Below are positions 24,676-36,059 of a DNA stretch of 64,000 nucleotides, piece after piece. The translations under genes were made by a program, and so were the position numbers. This stretch comes from Periplaneta americana (Eukaryota > Arthropoda > Insecta > Blattodea > Blattidae): contig NC_091123.1 of NCBI RefSeq assembly GCF_040183065.1, forward strand, positions 110,830,821 through 110,894,820, given 5' to 3'. The first letter of the stretch is position 1. Each line of letters opens with the position of its first letter. The notes beneath the pieces are model-generated. The model worked only from the letters and a program-made list of their open reading frames with translations. It was not told the origin of the DNA and made no database searches.

Positions 24676-24923
24676 GCCACCGACGTAGCTCAGTCGACTA
24701 TGGCGCTTGTCTGCCGATCCGGGCTTGGGTTCGATTCCCACTTGGTGTGATTATCTATTTGTGTCTTTTTCGAGATTTTTCCTGACCGTAAGGCAATTAT
24801 CAGGTCATTTATGACGAATCCTCGGCCTCATCACGCCAAATGCCATCTCTCTATCCCAAATTACATCGACGCTAAATAACCGAGTAGTTGATACAGCGTC
24901 GTTAAATAACCGACTAAAAATAT
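24676..24923 (+). mobile_element. SINE family C, full length
   Basis: Head: CGACGTAGCTCAGTCGACTA (A box) and GGGTTCGATTCCC (B box). Then come a central domain, CCTCGGCCTCATCACGCCAA, and the 3' end GATACAGCGTCGTTAAATAA. Flanks ACTTGATCCTA (24665-24675) and ACTTAATCCTA (24924-24934) form an 11-bp duplication with one mismatch. Other copies: 38886, 43579 (minus) and 44262. Confidence 0.9.
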
Positions 24924-25049
24924 ACTTAATCCTACACCATAAAACTCGCCTGTTCTTTCCATCTTCATTCGAATATCCCCAACGGCTAATCGTTCGCTAG
25001 ATTCATAACGAATAGCAGTTTTGGGTAGTCCATTATCGTTCATTCTGAC

Positions 25050-25292
25050 GATATATTGAAGCTATTATCTGTGTATTTCGAACTGTCGGATCAAGGTCAT
25101 GTACAAGCGTACAAACCACGCATGGGTCACAGAACTAAAATCTGGGAACTGAAGCACTGGAAATCCTGGCTGTCCCCCATCTGACTTTAGTTGAGGAGAA
25201 TGTCCAGGACTGGGGGAAGGCACACGTGGCAAATGCAGTCCATTGCTTGACCTTGAGCCGCCACTTTGAATTTCACAGATAATAGTTGTACT
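25050..25292. mobile_element. Short TIR element (MITE-like)
   Basis: CTATTATCTGTGTATTTCG near 25054 and its diverged inverse near 25290 are inverted repeats of about 45 bp. Both continue inward to a CAAGGTCA block. About 240 bp, non-coding. No clear target duplication. Confidence 0.55.
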
Positions 25293-25429
25293 GGAATTTC
25301 TGTATATATTCAATTATCTGTTCAACTTTTATTTATCTCATACATCAGTGTTTGATCTCAACATGTTACTAATAAAAGTTGTTTAGAAAAAGTGTTCATT
25401 GAATTTTTTTCCTTTGTTGGTAATTAAAA

Positions 25430-26479
25430 CGTAATAGGTCTACTATTGATAAGATATTTTGTATTCGACAGGTATTGGAGAAAAAAATGGGAGTATAAGG
25501 GTACAGAATATCAGTTATTTATAGATTTCAAAAAGGCATATGACTTGGATAAGAGAAAAGTTTTATATAATACTCTTATTGAATTTAGGAGAAGAAACTA
25601 GTTCGATTAATTAAAATGTGCCTCAGTGAAACTTACAGCAGAGTCCGTATAGGCCAGTTTCTATCTGATGCTGCGAACTAAAGCAAGGGGATACACTATC
25701 ACCTTTACCTTTTAACTTCACTCTGAAATATTCAAGTAAAGCGATAGGTTTTGAAGTAAATCCCGAAAAGACAAAGTATACGAATATGTCTCATGACTAG
25801 AATATTGTACGAAATGGAAATATAAAAATTGAAGATTTATTTTTCGAAAACTTGAAAAAATTCAAATCTCTTGGAGCACGTAACAAATGTAGTCTAAATG
25901 ACAGTCGGGAGGAAATTAAACGCAGAATAAATATGGGAAATGCGTGTTATTATTCGGTTGAGAAGATTTTGTCATCTAGTCTGCTGTCAAAAAATCTGAA
26001 AGTTAGAGTTTATAAAACAGTTATATTATCAGTTGTTCTGAATGGTTGTGAAAATTGGACTCTCACTTTGAGAGAGGAACAGAGATTAAGGGTGTTTGAG
26101 AATAAGGTCCTTGGGAAAATATCTGGGCTATGAGGGATGAAGTTACAGGAGAATGGAGAAAGTTACACAACACAGAACTGCACGCATTGTATTCTTCACC
26201 TGACATAATTAGGAACATTAAATCCAGACTTTTGAGATAGGCAGAACATGTATGGGCGAATCCAGAAATGCATATAGAGTGTCAGTTGGGAGACACGAGG
26301 GAAAAAGATCTTTGGGGAGGCCGAGATGTAGATGGGAGGATAATATTAAAATGGATTTGAGGGAAATGGGATATGATGATAGAGAGTGGTTTAATCTTGC
26401 TCAGGATAGGGACCGATGGAAGGCTTATGTGAGGGCGGGAATGAACCCTGCTGGTTCCTTAAAAGTCATTTGTAAGTAA
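25430..26479 (+). mobile_element. RTE-type LINE, 5'-truncated, degenerate
   Basis: It begins at the family's RST-ID-IF-IRQ segment and continues through FIDFKKAYD. A deletion follows motif B and removes motif C. It resumes at EVNPEKTKY and runs to the C-terminal RRCRWEDNIKMDLREMG-like block and the TTTGTAAGTAAG tail. Many stops interrupt it. Flanks GTTGGTAATTAAAA (25416-25429) and GTTGGTTATTGAAAA (26480-26494) look like a diverged target duplication. Confidence 0.85.
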
Positions 26480-26494
26480 GTTGGTTATTGAAAA

Positions 26495-27400
26495 TGAAAT
26501 CGCAGCTTTACGAAAGCCGACAGTTCTTCGCAAAATTGTCAGTTGTAACTCGCAGCCTTGACGCTACATTTTGTGTATATTTTATATCCTTCGTTTATAA
26601 GTACTGTACTTCATCGATAAACGATCATAAATAAGCGATACGAACGTGATCGGCCACAAAACTCGAGCGTTTCCTCAAGAAAAGACGCCACGGGAGGGGC
26701 GGCCGGCCCGCAGGTGACTGGCATGTCCGCTCCAAATAAACAGAACGTGCGACTGATCCTCGGTCTGGGCTCTCGCGTGAGTTTTCCGCTTTGATTTAGT
26801 GACACCCATCATACCAGTAACTAAATATCCACAACGCCGTTCCCATTTCGTAGCTGTGCACGCTCCAAATTCGAAGTGGTCTGCTTTAACTTTAGAGAGC
26901 GATTATTGCCACCGAGTCTTATAGCATAATATAACACTATAAAACATACACTGCACGAAAAATTCTAGGAAAGCTATGCCTTGGTGGACGATTTAAAATG
27001 CAATTAATAATGCTTTCTAAAAGGGCTATTCGGATTTCAAACTCAGAGGGTCGATTTCTAAATATGAAATAAATCGTAATAGCTGAAGCTGAAGTGTGCG
27101 TATTAATAGAACTAACTATTTCTAAGTATATTTTACTGTTTGTTTAATTATTTCATACAAGAGAAATGACTGTACGACTCCAAAAACAAATCGTAGCAGA
27201 AAAATTATCCTATACAGAATTAGTTAAGCTGCAGAATCTATTAAAATGGTTCTTTCTGTAAAAGATACCTCAGTTGAAAACTTCAAGTTAAAATGATTGT
27301 CAGAGAAATGAAATTCTACCTACTAAAGTCTGTTATTATTGCAGTCGAAATACAGTATATTTAAGAAAAAATGTTTCAACTTCATTTTCATATCTTCTGT
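26495..27400. other. Unassigned stretch, partly GC-rich
   Basis: The section 26650-26780 is clearly richer in G and C than its surroundings. No gene structure was recognised. Confidence 0.45.
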
Positions 27401-27402
27401 AT

Positions 27403-27435
27403 AATTATTATTAATATTATTATTATCATTATTAT

Positions 27436-27470
<35 letters not shown>

Positions 27471-27512
27471 ATAAGTAGTAATAACAGTAGTAGTAGTATC
27501 AGCAGTAGTAAC
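27403..27512 (+). repeat. (TTA)n / (AGT)n compound microsatellite
   Basis: TTA units pass into AGT units, then imperfect AGT/AGC. Confidence 0.9.
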
Positions 27513-27576
27513 GGTAGTGTTGAATATCTGCACAATCTTTCTCTATGCACTATCCTTAATTCATGTAGCTACTCTT

Positions 27577-27593
27577 ACTATTATTATTATTAC

Positions 27594-27645
<52 letters not shown>

Positions 27646-27674
27646 GTTGTTGTTGTTGTTGTTCTTGTTGTTAC
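27577..27674 (+). repeat. (TTA)n(TTG)n compound microsatellite
   Basis: TTA units switch to TTG at about 27645. Confidence 0.93.
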
Positions 27675-27679
27675 TTCCT

Positions 27680-28120
27680 TGGAAAATTTGGGCCCAGGGT
27701 CTCTTTTATTCTTAGCCATGTATACAGTAATTATTTTAACCCAATATTAGACATTTATGAATGTTTCCAAGATATTTCGTTCAATTTTTATCATCCATCT
27801 CAAATCTCGTCCAATGTACAGTTACCCTGAAAAAGAATGAGACGATTCTTGGTCGTCGGAAGTTAAAGTTCTACAGCGCGGTTCACTCGATATCGACGTA
27901 ACGATACATAACATGACAAATAGTACAAGAATTGTTACAAGGACCACAACAAGGACAAGGACCAGAATAAGGATCACGAAGAAGACTGCCATTTAAGGCC
28001 AGGATTTCACAACATAGCTCGAGTCACAAAATATCATTGCTTCACTGTACCGAATGGCAAATGCCTGCTAAGGGATCTACATTCTGGACTGGTACTGTCA
28101 CTGTCTTGTCTCGTTACCTC
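27680..28120. other. Unassigned stretch
   Basis: A short purine-rich AAGGAC-type repeat lies near 27937-27980. Nothing else was recognised. Confidence 0.4.
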
Positions 28121-28124
28121 ATGT

Positions 28125-28188
28125 AGTAGCGTGTCGGTTCCACTGTATAACCGAAGCGTCTCGTGTTCGATCCCGGGTAAAACTTTTT
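28125..28188 (+). tRNA. tRNA-like relic with T8 terminator
   Basis: TAGCGTGTCGGTTCCACTG could hold an A box, and CGTGTTCGATCCCGG is a good B box. A T8 run follows at once, a typical pol III stop. The stems do not form a standard clover-leaf, so it is a tRNA pseudogene or SINE head at best. Confidence 0.4.
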
Positions 28189-28381
28189 TTTATTGAGGTG
28201 TAATTAATTTGTTCAGAGTTCCTCGACTGTCTAATTTGTCGAAAAATATGGAATAATTTATGCCCAATTTTTGGGTCTTACAAGTGGGCTGAACCTCGTC
28301 AAAAAAAATAAATCTTACTTGGTAGTTAAAAGTATTCTTCCTTAAACAAAAATCATAAGAAACAAAAAGAGACCTGTTAAC

Positions 28382-29379
28382 TTAAAATCTTGTCCACATG
28401 CTATCAGCTTCTATTACAGCCCTAAGTCGATCCGGCATGGATGTCACGAGATTGTGGAATAAGTTCTGATCCCCGGCGAGATCTTCCCAGGTGTCAACAA
28501 CTTGATCCCACAATTCGTCTCGATTTCGAGGCCGTCGGTGGGCATAGGTGGCTATCCTTCTCTTTTGCAATTCCGCCCATAAATTTTCGATGACATTCAA
28601 ACCAGGTGACTTCGGAGGCCAATTAATGATTTCGATCTCGGGTCTCCTTTGAAACCATCTTTGAATGCTTGCAGCATAGTGCACGGGATGGTTATCCTGC
28701 TGGAACAGCAATGTTCCTTCGGGAAAACGTTCTCGGGCGGAGGGAAGGAATATATTTTCCAGAATGTGCTCGTAAGTTCCCCCATTAAACCGGCCATTGA
28801 TGCGTTCTATAACGCCAGGTCCATCGTAAGACATCCACCCCCAACACGATATGCTAAAGCGCCCCGATCTTTCACGTCGGTGCACATAGCGCTGGTCATG
28901 TCGGAGACCATCCTCAAGATAGACACGGACAGGACCTTCGTAATCACTCGAGATGGTTGTTTCGTCGGAGAAAATTACATTTCTCCAATCGAAATCCAGT
29001 CAATTGGTAGCGAAGGCAAGATGGTCGACAACTTGTGCTTCCCCCAATATTTCCATTAGCGCAGCCCTCAGGCTCCTAATACCGCGGTTCCCCAACCTGC
29101 TGATCACAGTCTGTGAAGAGCCGGGAAAGTTAGATGCTGCTCTTATTCGTTAGCAGTCAGAAAGGGGTCCTGTCGAACTGTCTCGAATGAGAGAGCATCC
29201 TCTTCCAATGAAGAAATCCGCGAACGCCCAGGAATAGGGCGATTTTCGACCTCCCCTAAATTTTGGTCACGATGAACCCACCTCGCGGCTGTACTTCCAG
29301 GAACACCTACCAAACGGCCAGCAGATCTAGCACCATATCCAGCCTCAACTCGCTGTCTCATGTCACGTCGGTTCGCCAT
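28382..29379 (-). pseudogene. Tc1-like transposase, frameshift and stop
   Basis: The N-terminus (from the ATG at 29379) has a paired-like helix-turn-helix with RDMRQRVEAGYGARSAGR and the linker PIPGRSR. A 1-base loss near 29149 and a TGA at 29000-29002 break the frame. Catalytic segments are visible: NVIFSDETTI (Asp), FQQDNHPVHY (Asp) and SPGLNVIENLW (Glu), the last two separated by 35 residues by my count. Canonical Tc1 has 34. The C-terminus looks complete. Terminal inverted repeats were not found with confidence. Confidence 0.88.
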
Positions 29380-29644
29380 TACGATGAGAAATGAGGGATG
29401 GCGATAATACTTTAGTGTAGACAATGACTATTTAACGTGATATAGAATTATTGAAATAACAGGCATCTTGCATAGTAAGAGTTAATAAATCAACCCTAAA
29501 TTAAATATCTAAATAACAGGATATAACAGGAAGTCCAATTGTTGCGAAACTAATCAAATTAAATCTAATTACATTAGGTAAACAAACCCCAAGTTATGAC
29601 ACCACATTGCTACAGCTAAATTGTAGGTTATTAACATAAGCATT

Positions 29645-29715
29645 GAATAGGTCCGTGGTTGTGCGTTGGACGACAAAACCATCATCGAAAGTTCGAATCT
29701 TGCGGAGGAATGTAA
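29645..29715 (+). tRNA. tRNA-like relic
   Basis: TCCG and CGGA could form a short acceptor stem, and AAAGTTCGAATCTTG is B-box-like. A T5 run follows. Arms are poor, and this is probably a pseudogene. Confidence 0.35.
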
Positions 29716-29844
29716 CTTCTTGCTTTTTATAATGTAAATCAGACTTATAACTACAATCATTCATATTTCTTAGATTATCTATTAATATTTATAGCCAACA
29801 TTGAATTTGTAAAGAAAAGAATTTAGAAATCTCATATGGAATTT

Positions 29845-30760
29845 GTGATCTTTAGTGACATAAACATAGATTATCTCTCGGAACTTTTCCGTAAAAGTAA
29901 ATTAAATTCACTCCTTGAAACTGGAAACCTTAGTCGCAGAGTCATTATCCCACAGCATACAAGCTAAAGTAGTACAGCCATTGATAAATGTTTTGTACAC
30001 AGAATTAGACTGAATTCCTATTCGACAGAACCTATAATCAATGGTTTGTCTGAACATAATAAACAAATCCTAAGTGTTTCCAATGTTACTGAACAATTTC
30101 AAAATATTCATTTAAAAACTAAGAAAGGATCGTAAATGCTGTATCTAGTGATTATTCACATTTATGTCTACAAAATGAATCTTGGAAAAACATATATGAT
30201 ACTGGTAGTACTGATATTAAGAGTAAATGTATTGAATTTTTCACTTAATTTCATAATCACTTCAGTGGATGTTCTCCATTCTATGTTGTGGTTCTCCACT
30301 CTATGTTGTGAAAAAATTCAAAAGTAAAAACATGTAGATAACGCAGGGACTTAAAAATCTCATGTATTAAAAAGAAGAATCTATATGTAATGTGTTGCAA
30401 TGTAATGATCCTCATGTTCTTAAATAGTACAAGAAGTGCAGTGTAATTTATAAAAAATTATGAAACAGGGAAATAGAATATATTTGAATAAAAAAGTACA
30501 AAATTCAGATAATACAATTAAACCTATTCGGAATATTATTAATTTTAAACTTGTAGATATCCTATGAAATAAAATATTTTTTCATTAAAACCAATGATTA
30601 TAAAATAGAGGACCCCAAATCTATTGCACATTCTTTTAACGTATTATAGTATATAGTACAGAAATATTATTGACAACTTAAACATTCAAGATTTTGCAAA
30701 AGATACTGCAATAGGTTACTTAACAGATGCATTTAATAATTAGTATTAATATATGTAATT
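29845..30760 (+). pseudogene. CR1/Jockey-type LINE fragment: endonuclease end and linker
   Basis: Translated pieces read INIDYLSE, LNSLLETGNLS, SSTAIDKCFV and EPIINGLSEHNKQILSV. These match the C-terminal half of a LINE endonuclease, with GLSEHN where GLSDHD is usual. Downstream, NESWKNIYDTGS and then IEDPKSIAHSFN match the linker before the RT. The frame has many stops and no RT domain was recovered. It differs clearly from the RTE-type family. Confidence 0.7.
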
Positions 30761-30769
30761 AGTCAATAA

Positions 30770-32625
30770 CTGCAACAGTGCTTTTTCATTCAATCATAAC
30801 AAGAATAAAATTGAATGCACATTAAATTAAACACTATTGCAAACACGTAGATAAAATAGTTAAAATTAACTGAAGGGGTGAGAATGAAATAATCCAAAGC
30901 CATACTTTTAACAAAAATTGTTTTGTGCGAGTGCATTTCTTACACATATGGGAAAGCTATTAATAAAATATTGTAATAATTACTCAACAAATGACTTAGC
31001 CTAAGGACTCTAAACCTTTGTAAAAGTTTGTCTATTATTACATATATTTTTTAATTTCATTTCAATTGTTAATTTTTAATATATAAGCATTTACATTGTA
31101 TATGTGTGTATAAATGCATTCATTAGATTAACGTTTATAATATTATAACTTGTAATTTTGTATTGTTTGCGATCATTAACACTTAATCTCAGGACTTTGT
31201 AAATCTCTATTTCAACGTTACTTAGCTATTTCAACGTTATTTAGACAAAAAAAATTCTTTGTGTAGACTAAGAATCATCTCGCACTCTTCTACACAACAT
31301 GCAGAAGTCTTACCGTCTGAGCTATTGAAACGACATAAAAGCGTTCCTTTCTGTGCGGAGTGTCGATCTAGTCATGAAGGTCCATTGTCGATTTAACTAC
31401 ACGATTTATGTATATATTTATCTTTTATTTACGTAATATTATCATATTTTTTGCAGTTTTTGAAGTGAATTTCGGAACGATGCTAGTAACAAACCAAATA
31501 GCCTGAATTTAAGTAACTCAATATTCGTTATCTTGTGTATCGGTGCTCTGGTCTCCGATCATGCGCAGTGTCTTACATCTGAGACTTAGGAATATTCAAT
31601 CGTCTCATCCTTTTCCAGGGAATCTGTACGTATCAATTTTGTCCATAACTTGTCTCGTCCAGAAGGATATTTGTCCAATCCTATTTGTCTCCTATACTTT
31701 TGTCTTATCCAATAGTCAACCAACACAACAAAGATCCGATTTTCAGTCTTGTATTGGGGATACTGTTGTACTAAGGAGAAAATGCGCTCTTGGTTACGTA
31801 GGTACTGGCTGTTCAATGGAACTCTATTGTTCCTTTGACCTCCGAGAAGGCGTGTGTTCGTTCTGCCTCTGCTCCTCCTTCAGGGAGTCAGTGAACCGCC
31901 AAGGCGATGGATGATGATTCAATAACAATAATTTTGAAGATGAAGCATTGATTTCCCACTGTCACTCATTATAATTTCTGCCATATTCAGAACTGAAAAT
32001 ATTAATGAATAGAAGTTACTGAAAATTTTAAGCTATTGTGGAAACAGAAATTTTAAGTTACTGTGGAAACTCAATGACATAGAGCTACTGTAGGTGTCTC
32101 AGCATACCTCCGGTAGTCTCATATCGTTTGAAAGTAAACACAGTGAAAAAAGTCATTGAGGAAGACTAAGTTGATTCAGTAGTTTCTTCATTTTATGTAA
32201 TTTAATATGGTGATGTACAAACATATACAAATTAGATTCAGATTGGTCGAAATTTTACATTGCACTAATTTAGTTTGGATGAAATTTCATATTGAATTAA
32301 TGAGAATTGGACGAAATGTCCTAGACGAGTTTTCCATGGAAAAAATAAAAGACTGGACCAAAAATCTTCGACGAACTGCCCTCAAATCTCACGAGTTATT
32401 GGATTCCCTGGTAGTGTCGCCAGCGTGGAGCACGGCCACAGCTTAAAACAACTATTGCATTGAATCTAGTCAAGAGATGTACTGTACATCCAGTGCCAAA
32501 AAGACGGAAACATATCTACTTGCCTGCCGAGAATCTCATCCTGATCCTTTAAATTTTCAGCTAGAAATATCACCACTTGAGACAAAGCGATATTATTTTT
32601 ATAAACTATTGTTATCATCGGTTTT
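30770..32625. other. Unassigned stretch
   Basis: AT-rich. The open frames at 31543-31914 and 32207-32446 have no recognisable domain. Part may be further decayed LINE sequence, but I cannot align it. Confidence 0.4.
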
Positions 32626-32626
32626 C

Positions 32627-32627
<1 letters not shown>

Positions 32628-32677
<50 letters not shown>

Positions 32678-32691
32678 ACTACTACTACTAC
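32628..32691 (+). repeat. (TTA)n(ACT)n microsatellite
   Basis: It adjoins the 3' tail of the minus-strand LINE fragment. Confidence 0.93.
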
Positions 32692-32692
32692 T

Positions 32693-33518
32693 TACTTGCT
32701 TACTTACTCACTTACAAATGGCTTTTAAAGAACCTGCAGGTTCATTTCCGCCCCCACATAAACCCGCCATCGATCCCTATTCTGTGCAAGATTAATCCAC
32801 TCTCTATCATCATATACCTCCTCCCTCAAATCCATTTAATATTATCCTCCCATTTACGACTCGGTCTCCCCAAAGATCGTTTTCCCTCCGGCCTTCCAAC
32901 TAACACTCTATATGCATTTCTGGATTCGCCCATACGTACTACATGCCCTGCCCATCTCAAACGTCTGGATTTAATGTTCCTAATTATGTCAGGTGAAGAA
33001 TACAATGCGTGCAGTTCTGTGTTGTGTAACTTTCTCCATTCTCCTGTAACTTCATTCCTCTTAGCCCCAAATATTTTCCTAGGAACCTTATTCTCAAACA
33101 CCATTAATCTCTGTTCCTCTCTCAAAGTGACAGTCCAAGTTTCACAACCATACAGAACAACCGGTAATATAACTGTTTTATAAATTCTAACTTTCAGAAT
33201 TTTTGACAAGAAACTAGATGATAAAAGCTTCCCAACCGAATAATAACAGGTATTTCCCATATTTATTCTGCGTTTAATTTCCTCCCAAGCGTCATTCATA
33301 TTTGTTACTGTTGCTTAAAGATATTTGAATTTTTCCACCTCTTCGAAGGATAAATCTCCAATTTTTATATTTTCATTTCGTACAATATTCTAATCACGAG
33401 ACATAATTATATACTACCTTGTTTTTTCGGGGTGCACTTCCAAACCTATCACTTCACTTGCTTCAAGTAAAATTTCCGTGTTTTCCCTAATCGTTCTTAG
33501 ATTTTCTGCTAACATAAT
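32693..33518 (-). mobile_element. RTE-type LINE, 5'-truncated
   Basis: Minus strand: it starts within the segment just after RT motif C (EVHPEKTR) and continues through CETWTVTLREE and [16 protein letters not shown]. It ends in a CATTTGTAAGTGAGTAAG-like tail at 32693. A stop near 33316 and a 1-base loss near 32838 break the frame. (ACT)n lies on both sides, so it probably inserted into an ACT microsatellite. Confidence 0.87.
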
Positions 33519-33600
33519 TACTATTACTACTACTACTACTACTACTACCACTACTACTACTAGTTGTAGTAATATCAGCAGTAGCAGTAGCAGTACTACC
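33519..33600 (+). repeat. (ACT)n / (AGC)n microsatellite
   Basis: ACT units followed by mixed AGT/AGC, directly at the 5' end of the LINE fragment. Confidence 0.88.
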
Positions 33601-33609
33601 CAGTTGAAT

Positions 33610-34475
33610 ATTTGCACGATCCTTCTCTATGAACTACCTATAATATTGTTGTATTCATATCAGAAAAAGCCTCCATTGAATTCGTTCTTCACAATATGCG
33701 CAACAAAATGTCTAACGTGTGTTCTTGCAAGTTTCGTTATGTAGAAATTAAATTTAAACAATTGGACCTTGTCAAAATTCTGAGTATATCGCGGCATACG
33801 AGGTACACAAAAGTTGCTGCTGCATGCACTGAAATATAAGCCGGCGAAACCGGAAGAACCGTAGGCCATTCAATATTTTCTTCGAAGAGTGTTCATAAAA
33901 TATTAGGAAACATCCTGGCACCAAAGTGCGTGTGCAATCATACGGAATTTGTTCTCATGGCCAGGTGGCGTCTTAGCCAAGTACAGTATTAAACATCGTG
34001 GTCCCCTTTTCATCTGTAGGTTGTCCCAGTCTGTGAAGTCTGTTGTAAACGAATCATTTGTGGGCTTAACCTGAAGTCACCCATACTATTTTAATGCGCT
34101 ACTATTGCAATTTTGTGCCATCAACTTACCGTTTCTGTAGCTTGAAATGTATCTCAAATAAATCGTAAGAAATTATTTTGTCCAAAAAAATTTTCGATTC
34201 CAATCATAACTCTGTAGCTAACATTCATTTTTCTGACAGTCACATTACCTGAAGAAGTTCCAAATTGAGGTGTCTTTTACAAACCCAGCCATAGTCAAAA
34301 AGTTTTTTTTAATAGTGGCTGTAGTTTTATGGTTCTACCAAAATAATTATAATACTTAAAACTTTAATTTGAATCAAGTTTAATTTAACAATATTCAGGG
34401 ATAACTCCGAAAGAATATATTCCTCAACTATTATGCCTGAACTTTATCATGTAATATATGCCAGTGTAGGGATTC
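33610..34475. other. Unassigned stretch
   Basis: No supported feature. Confidence 0.4.
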
Positions 34476-34479
34476 GGTG

Positions 34480-34565
34480 TCCACTCAGAATCATGATGAA
34501 TTTGAGAGCTACAGTGAGTACCGAAATTCAAATTCGTATGCCAGCTACAACGGCTGAGAGGAAAA
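34480..34565 (+). mobile_element. SINE family E fragment
   Basis: GAGAGCTACAGTGAGTACCG and GCCAGCTACAACGGCTG align with the middle of the full copy at 55245-55605. Head and 3' end are missing. Confidence 0.6.
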
Positions 34566-34576
34566 TAATATAGAAT

Positions 34577-34660
34577 GTTTTATTTTCACTGGCAGAGTTA
34601 AGGCCATAAGGCCTTCTCTTCCACTCAACCAGCCTTAATCAATACAATACATATTTAAAT
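34577..34660 (-). repeat. Repeat J copy
   Basis: CTGGCAGAGTTAAGGCC and GGCCTTCTCTTCCACTCAAC are the reverse complement of the 3' block seen at 33-143. There is no (TTA)n tail here. Confidence 0.65.
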
Positions 34661-35284
34661 TACGAATATTTACACTACACTTAAAAGATTCTCCAGCAAT
34701 ATTCTTCTGTTAACTTGTAACGACTAGTACCTGTTTATTTAAATTTAGATAAAACTATAAGATAAAGTAATAACTTAATTTATGAGCTAATTTAATTCAA
34801 TCAATAATTATAATTAAGTTGAGATAGCTAGTAAAATGATGAGAATTAATTTAATATAAGTTTACTAGAACTATGTTATAGGAAGAAAAATATAAATCTA
34901 AAATATTTTTATATAATAAGAATATTAATGTAATGAAACTTTCCCGTTAGAGGTTTTGTATTCTATTTAGAGAAATTAATGTTAATAATAACAATGGACA
35001 GATGTTAGTTTCATTATAAGTAACAAATATTAATCAGTAATCAGAGTGTTATCGTAGACCACACGTTACTATGTACCGGTTTAATAATTATAACGATTAT
35101 AATCGTTCCCGAGGACGAAAGCGCAGTAGAGCGACATCTCAAAATGGGTAAGGAATCAAGATTGAACATTATAACAGTCTTTAGAAAGCCATGCTTGCGC
35201 GGGCTGCGTTGTCGTAAGTATGGCTCTGCCTGGTGTGTGGATAAGCTTCAGGGCTTCTACCGCGTTGTCTTGGTGTTGGTGGCT

Positions 35285-35318
35285 GACGTTTCGACCGCTG
35301 TATTGTGGTCATCTTCAG
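35285..35318 (-). ncRNA. Hammerhead-ribozyme-like motif, left arm
   Basis: Minus strand: CTGAAGA, a possible 4-bp stem GACC/GGTC, GAAA, then CGTC. This fits the hammerhead core CUGANGA ... GAAA ... UH. GCT before and AGC after can pair as the start of stem I. One extra U sits after CUGAAGA and stem III would be minimal. Self-cleavage is untested. Confidence 0.4.
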
Positions 35319-35476
35319 AGCAGTTGTTGGATAAGGAAATAGTCTGCGAGCTGGTATATATATAGTAGTCTCGATGGGGGAGTACTTGAGGTGATAGGTC
35401 GTAGGTTCTCCTTCTGGCACCTGAGGAAGGAGAACCTACGACTTATCACCGAAAGTACTCCCCCATCGAGACTACT

Positions 35477-35480
<4 letters not shown>

Positions 35481-35539
<59 letters not shown>
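35481..35539 (+). repeat. (TA)n microsatellite
   Basis: A perfect TA run inside the foldback. Confidence 0.95.
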
Positions 35540-35574
35540 GATCTCGCAGACTATTTCCTTATCCAACAACTGCT

Positions 35575-35608
35575 CTGAAGATGACCACAACACAGCGGTC
35601 GAAACGTC
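35575..35608 (+). ncRNA. Hammerhead-ribozyme-like motif, right arm
   Basis: The same core on the plus strand: CTGAAGA (35575-35581), GACC...GGTC, GAAACGTC (35601-35608), with GCT/AGC flanks for stem I. Distal pairing of CCTTATCC with GGTGGAAGG is possible. It differs from the left-arm copy at one loop base (CACAG versus TACAG). Confidence 0.42.
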
Positions 35609-35777
35609 AGCCACCAACACCAAGACAACGCGGTGGAAGGCCTGGAGCTTATTCACACACCATGTACACCAGCCGCGGAAGCCTACGCGAATGGCTCTGC
35701 CTGCCTGCCGCTCAGGACCTGTTGGCAACGAGACATTAAGGAAATAATCATATTTTATTTATCTATATACAGGGAGG

Positions 35778-35780
<3 letters not shown>

Positions 35781-35825
<45 letters not shown>
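35781..35825 (+). repeat. (TA)n microsatellite
   Basis: A perfect TA run, separate from that in the foldback. Confidence 0.95.
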
Positions 35826-35827
<2 letters not shown>

Positions 35828-36059
35828 CTTATTGCTTGGATAGAGTACAACAAAAAATTATAATTCTCAGAAAAAAGAATTACAGTAAACACAGTAAAGA
35901 AGTTACATAGTTAATCAGTAAAAAAAATAAATAAATTACCCTAAAATGTTAACATTGTTTTACTCGATATGTACTGTCTGTATGATTATGATTTTTACTT
36001 TTATCATTATTCTTGTCATGTCATAAGAAATGATTTATCCCTTTGCAGTTTTTTTTTTT

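Larger units (their letters stand above)
35150..35720. repeat. Large foldback, suspected Penelope-like repeat pair
   Basis: Two arms of about 120 bp (35233-35352 and 35543-35660) are inverted copies at high identity. A second, tighter inverted pair (about 35366-35414 and 35426-35475) lies between them around a short loop. A (TA)n tract separates the inner and outer right arms. Weaker similarity extends outward to ATGGCTCTGCCTG blocks. Both arms hold CTGAAGATGACC...GGTCGAAACGTC, a pattern I associate with Penelope-like element terminal repeats. No reverse transcriptase/GIY-YIG frame is present. Confidence 0.8.

Noticed and set aside
28649-29059. Plus-strand frame of 136 codons
   Set aside because: Shadow of the Tc1-like transposase on the opposite strand.
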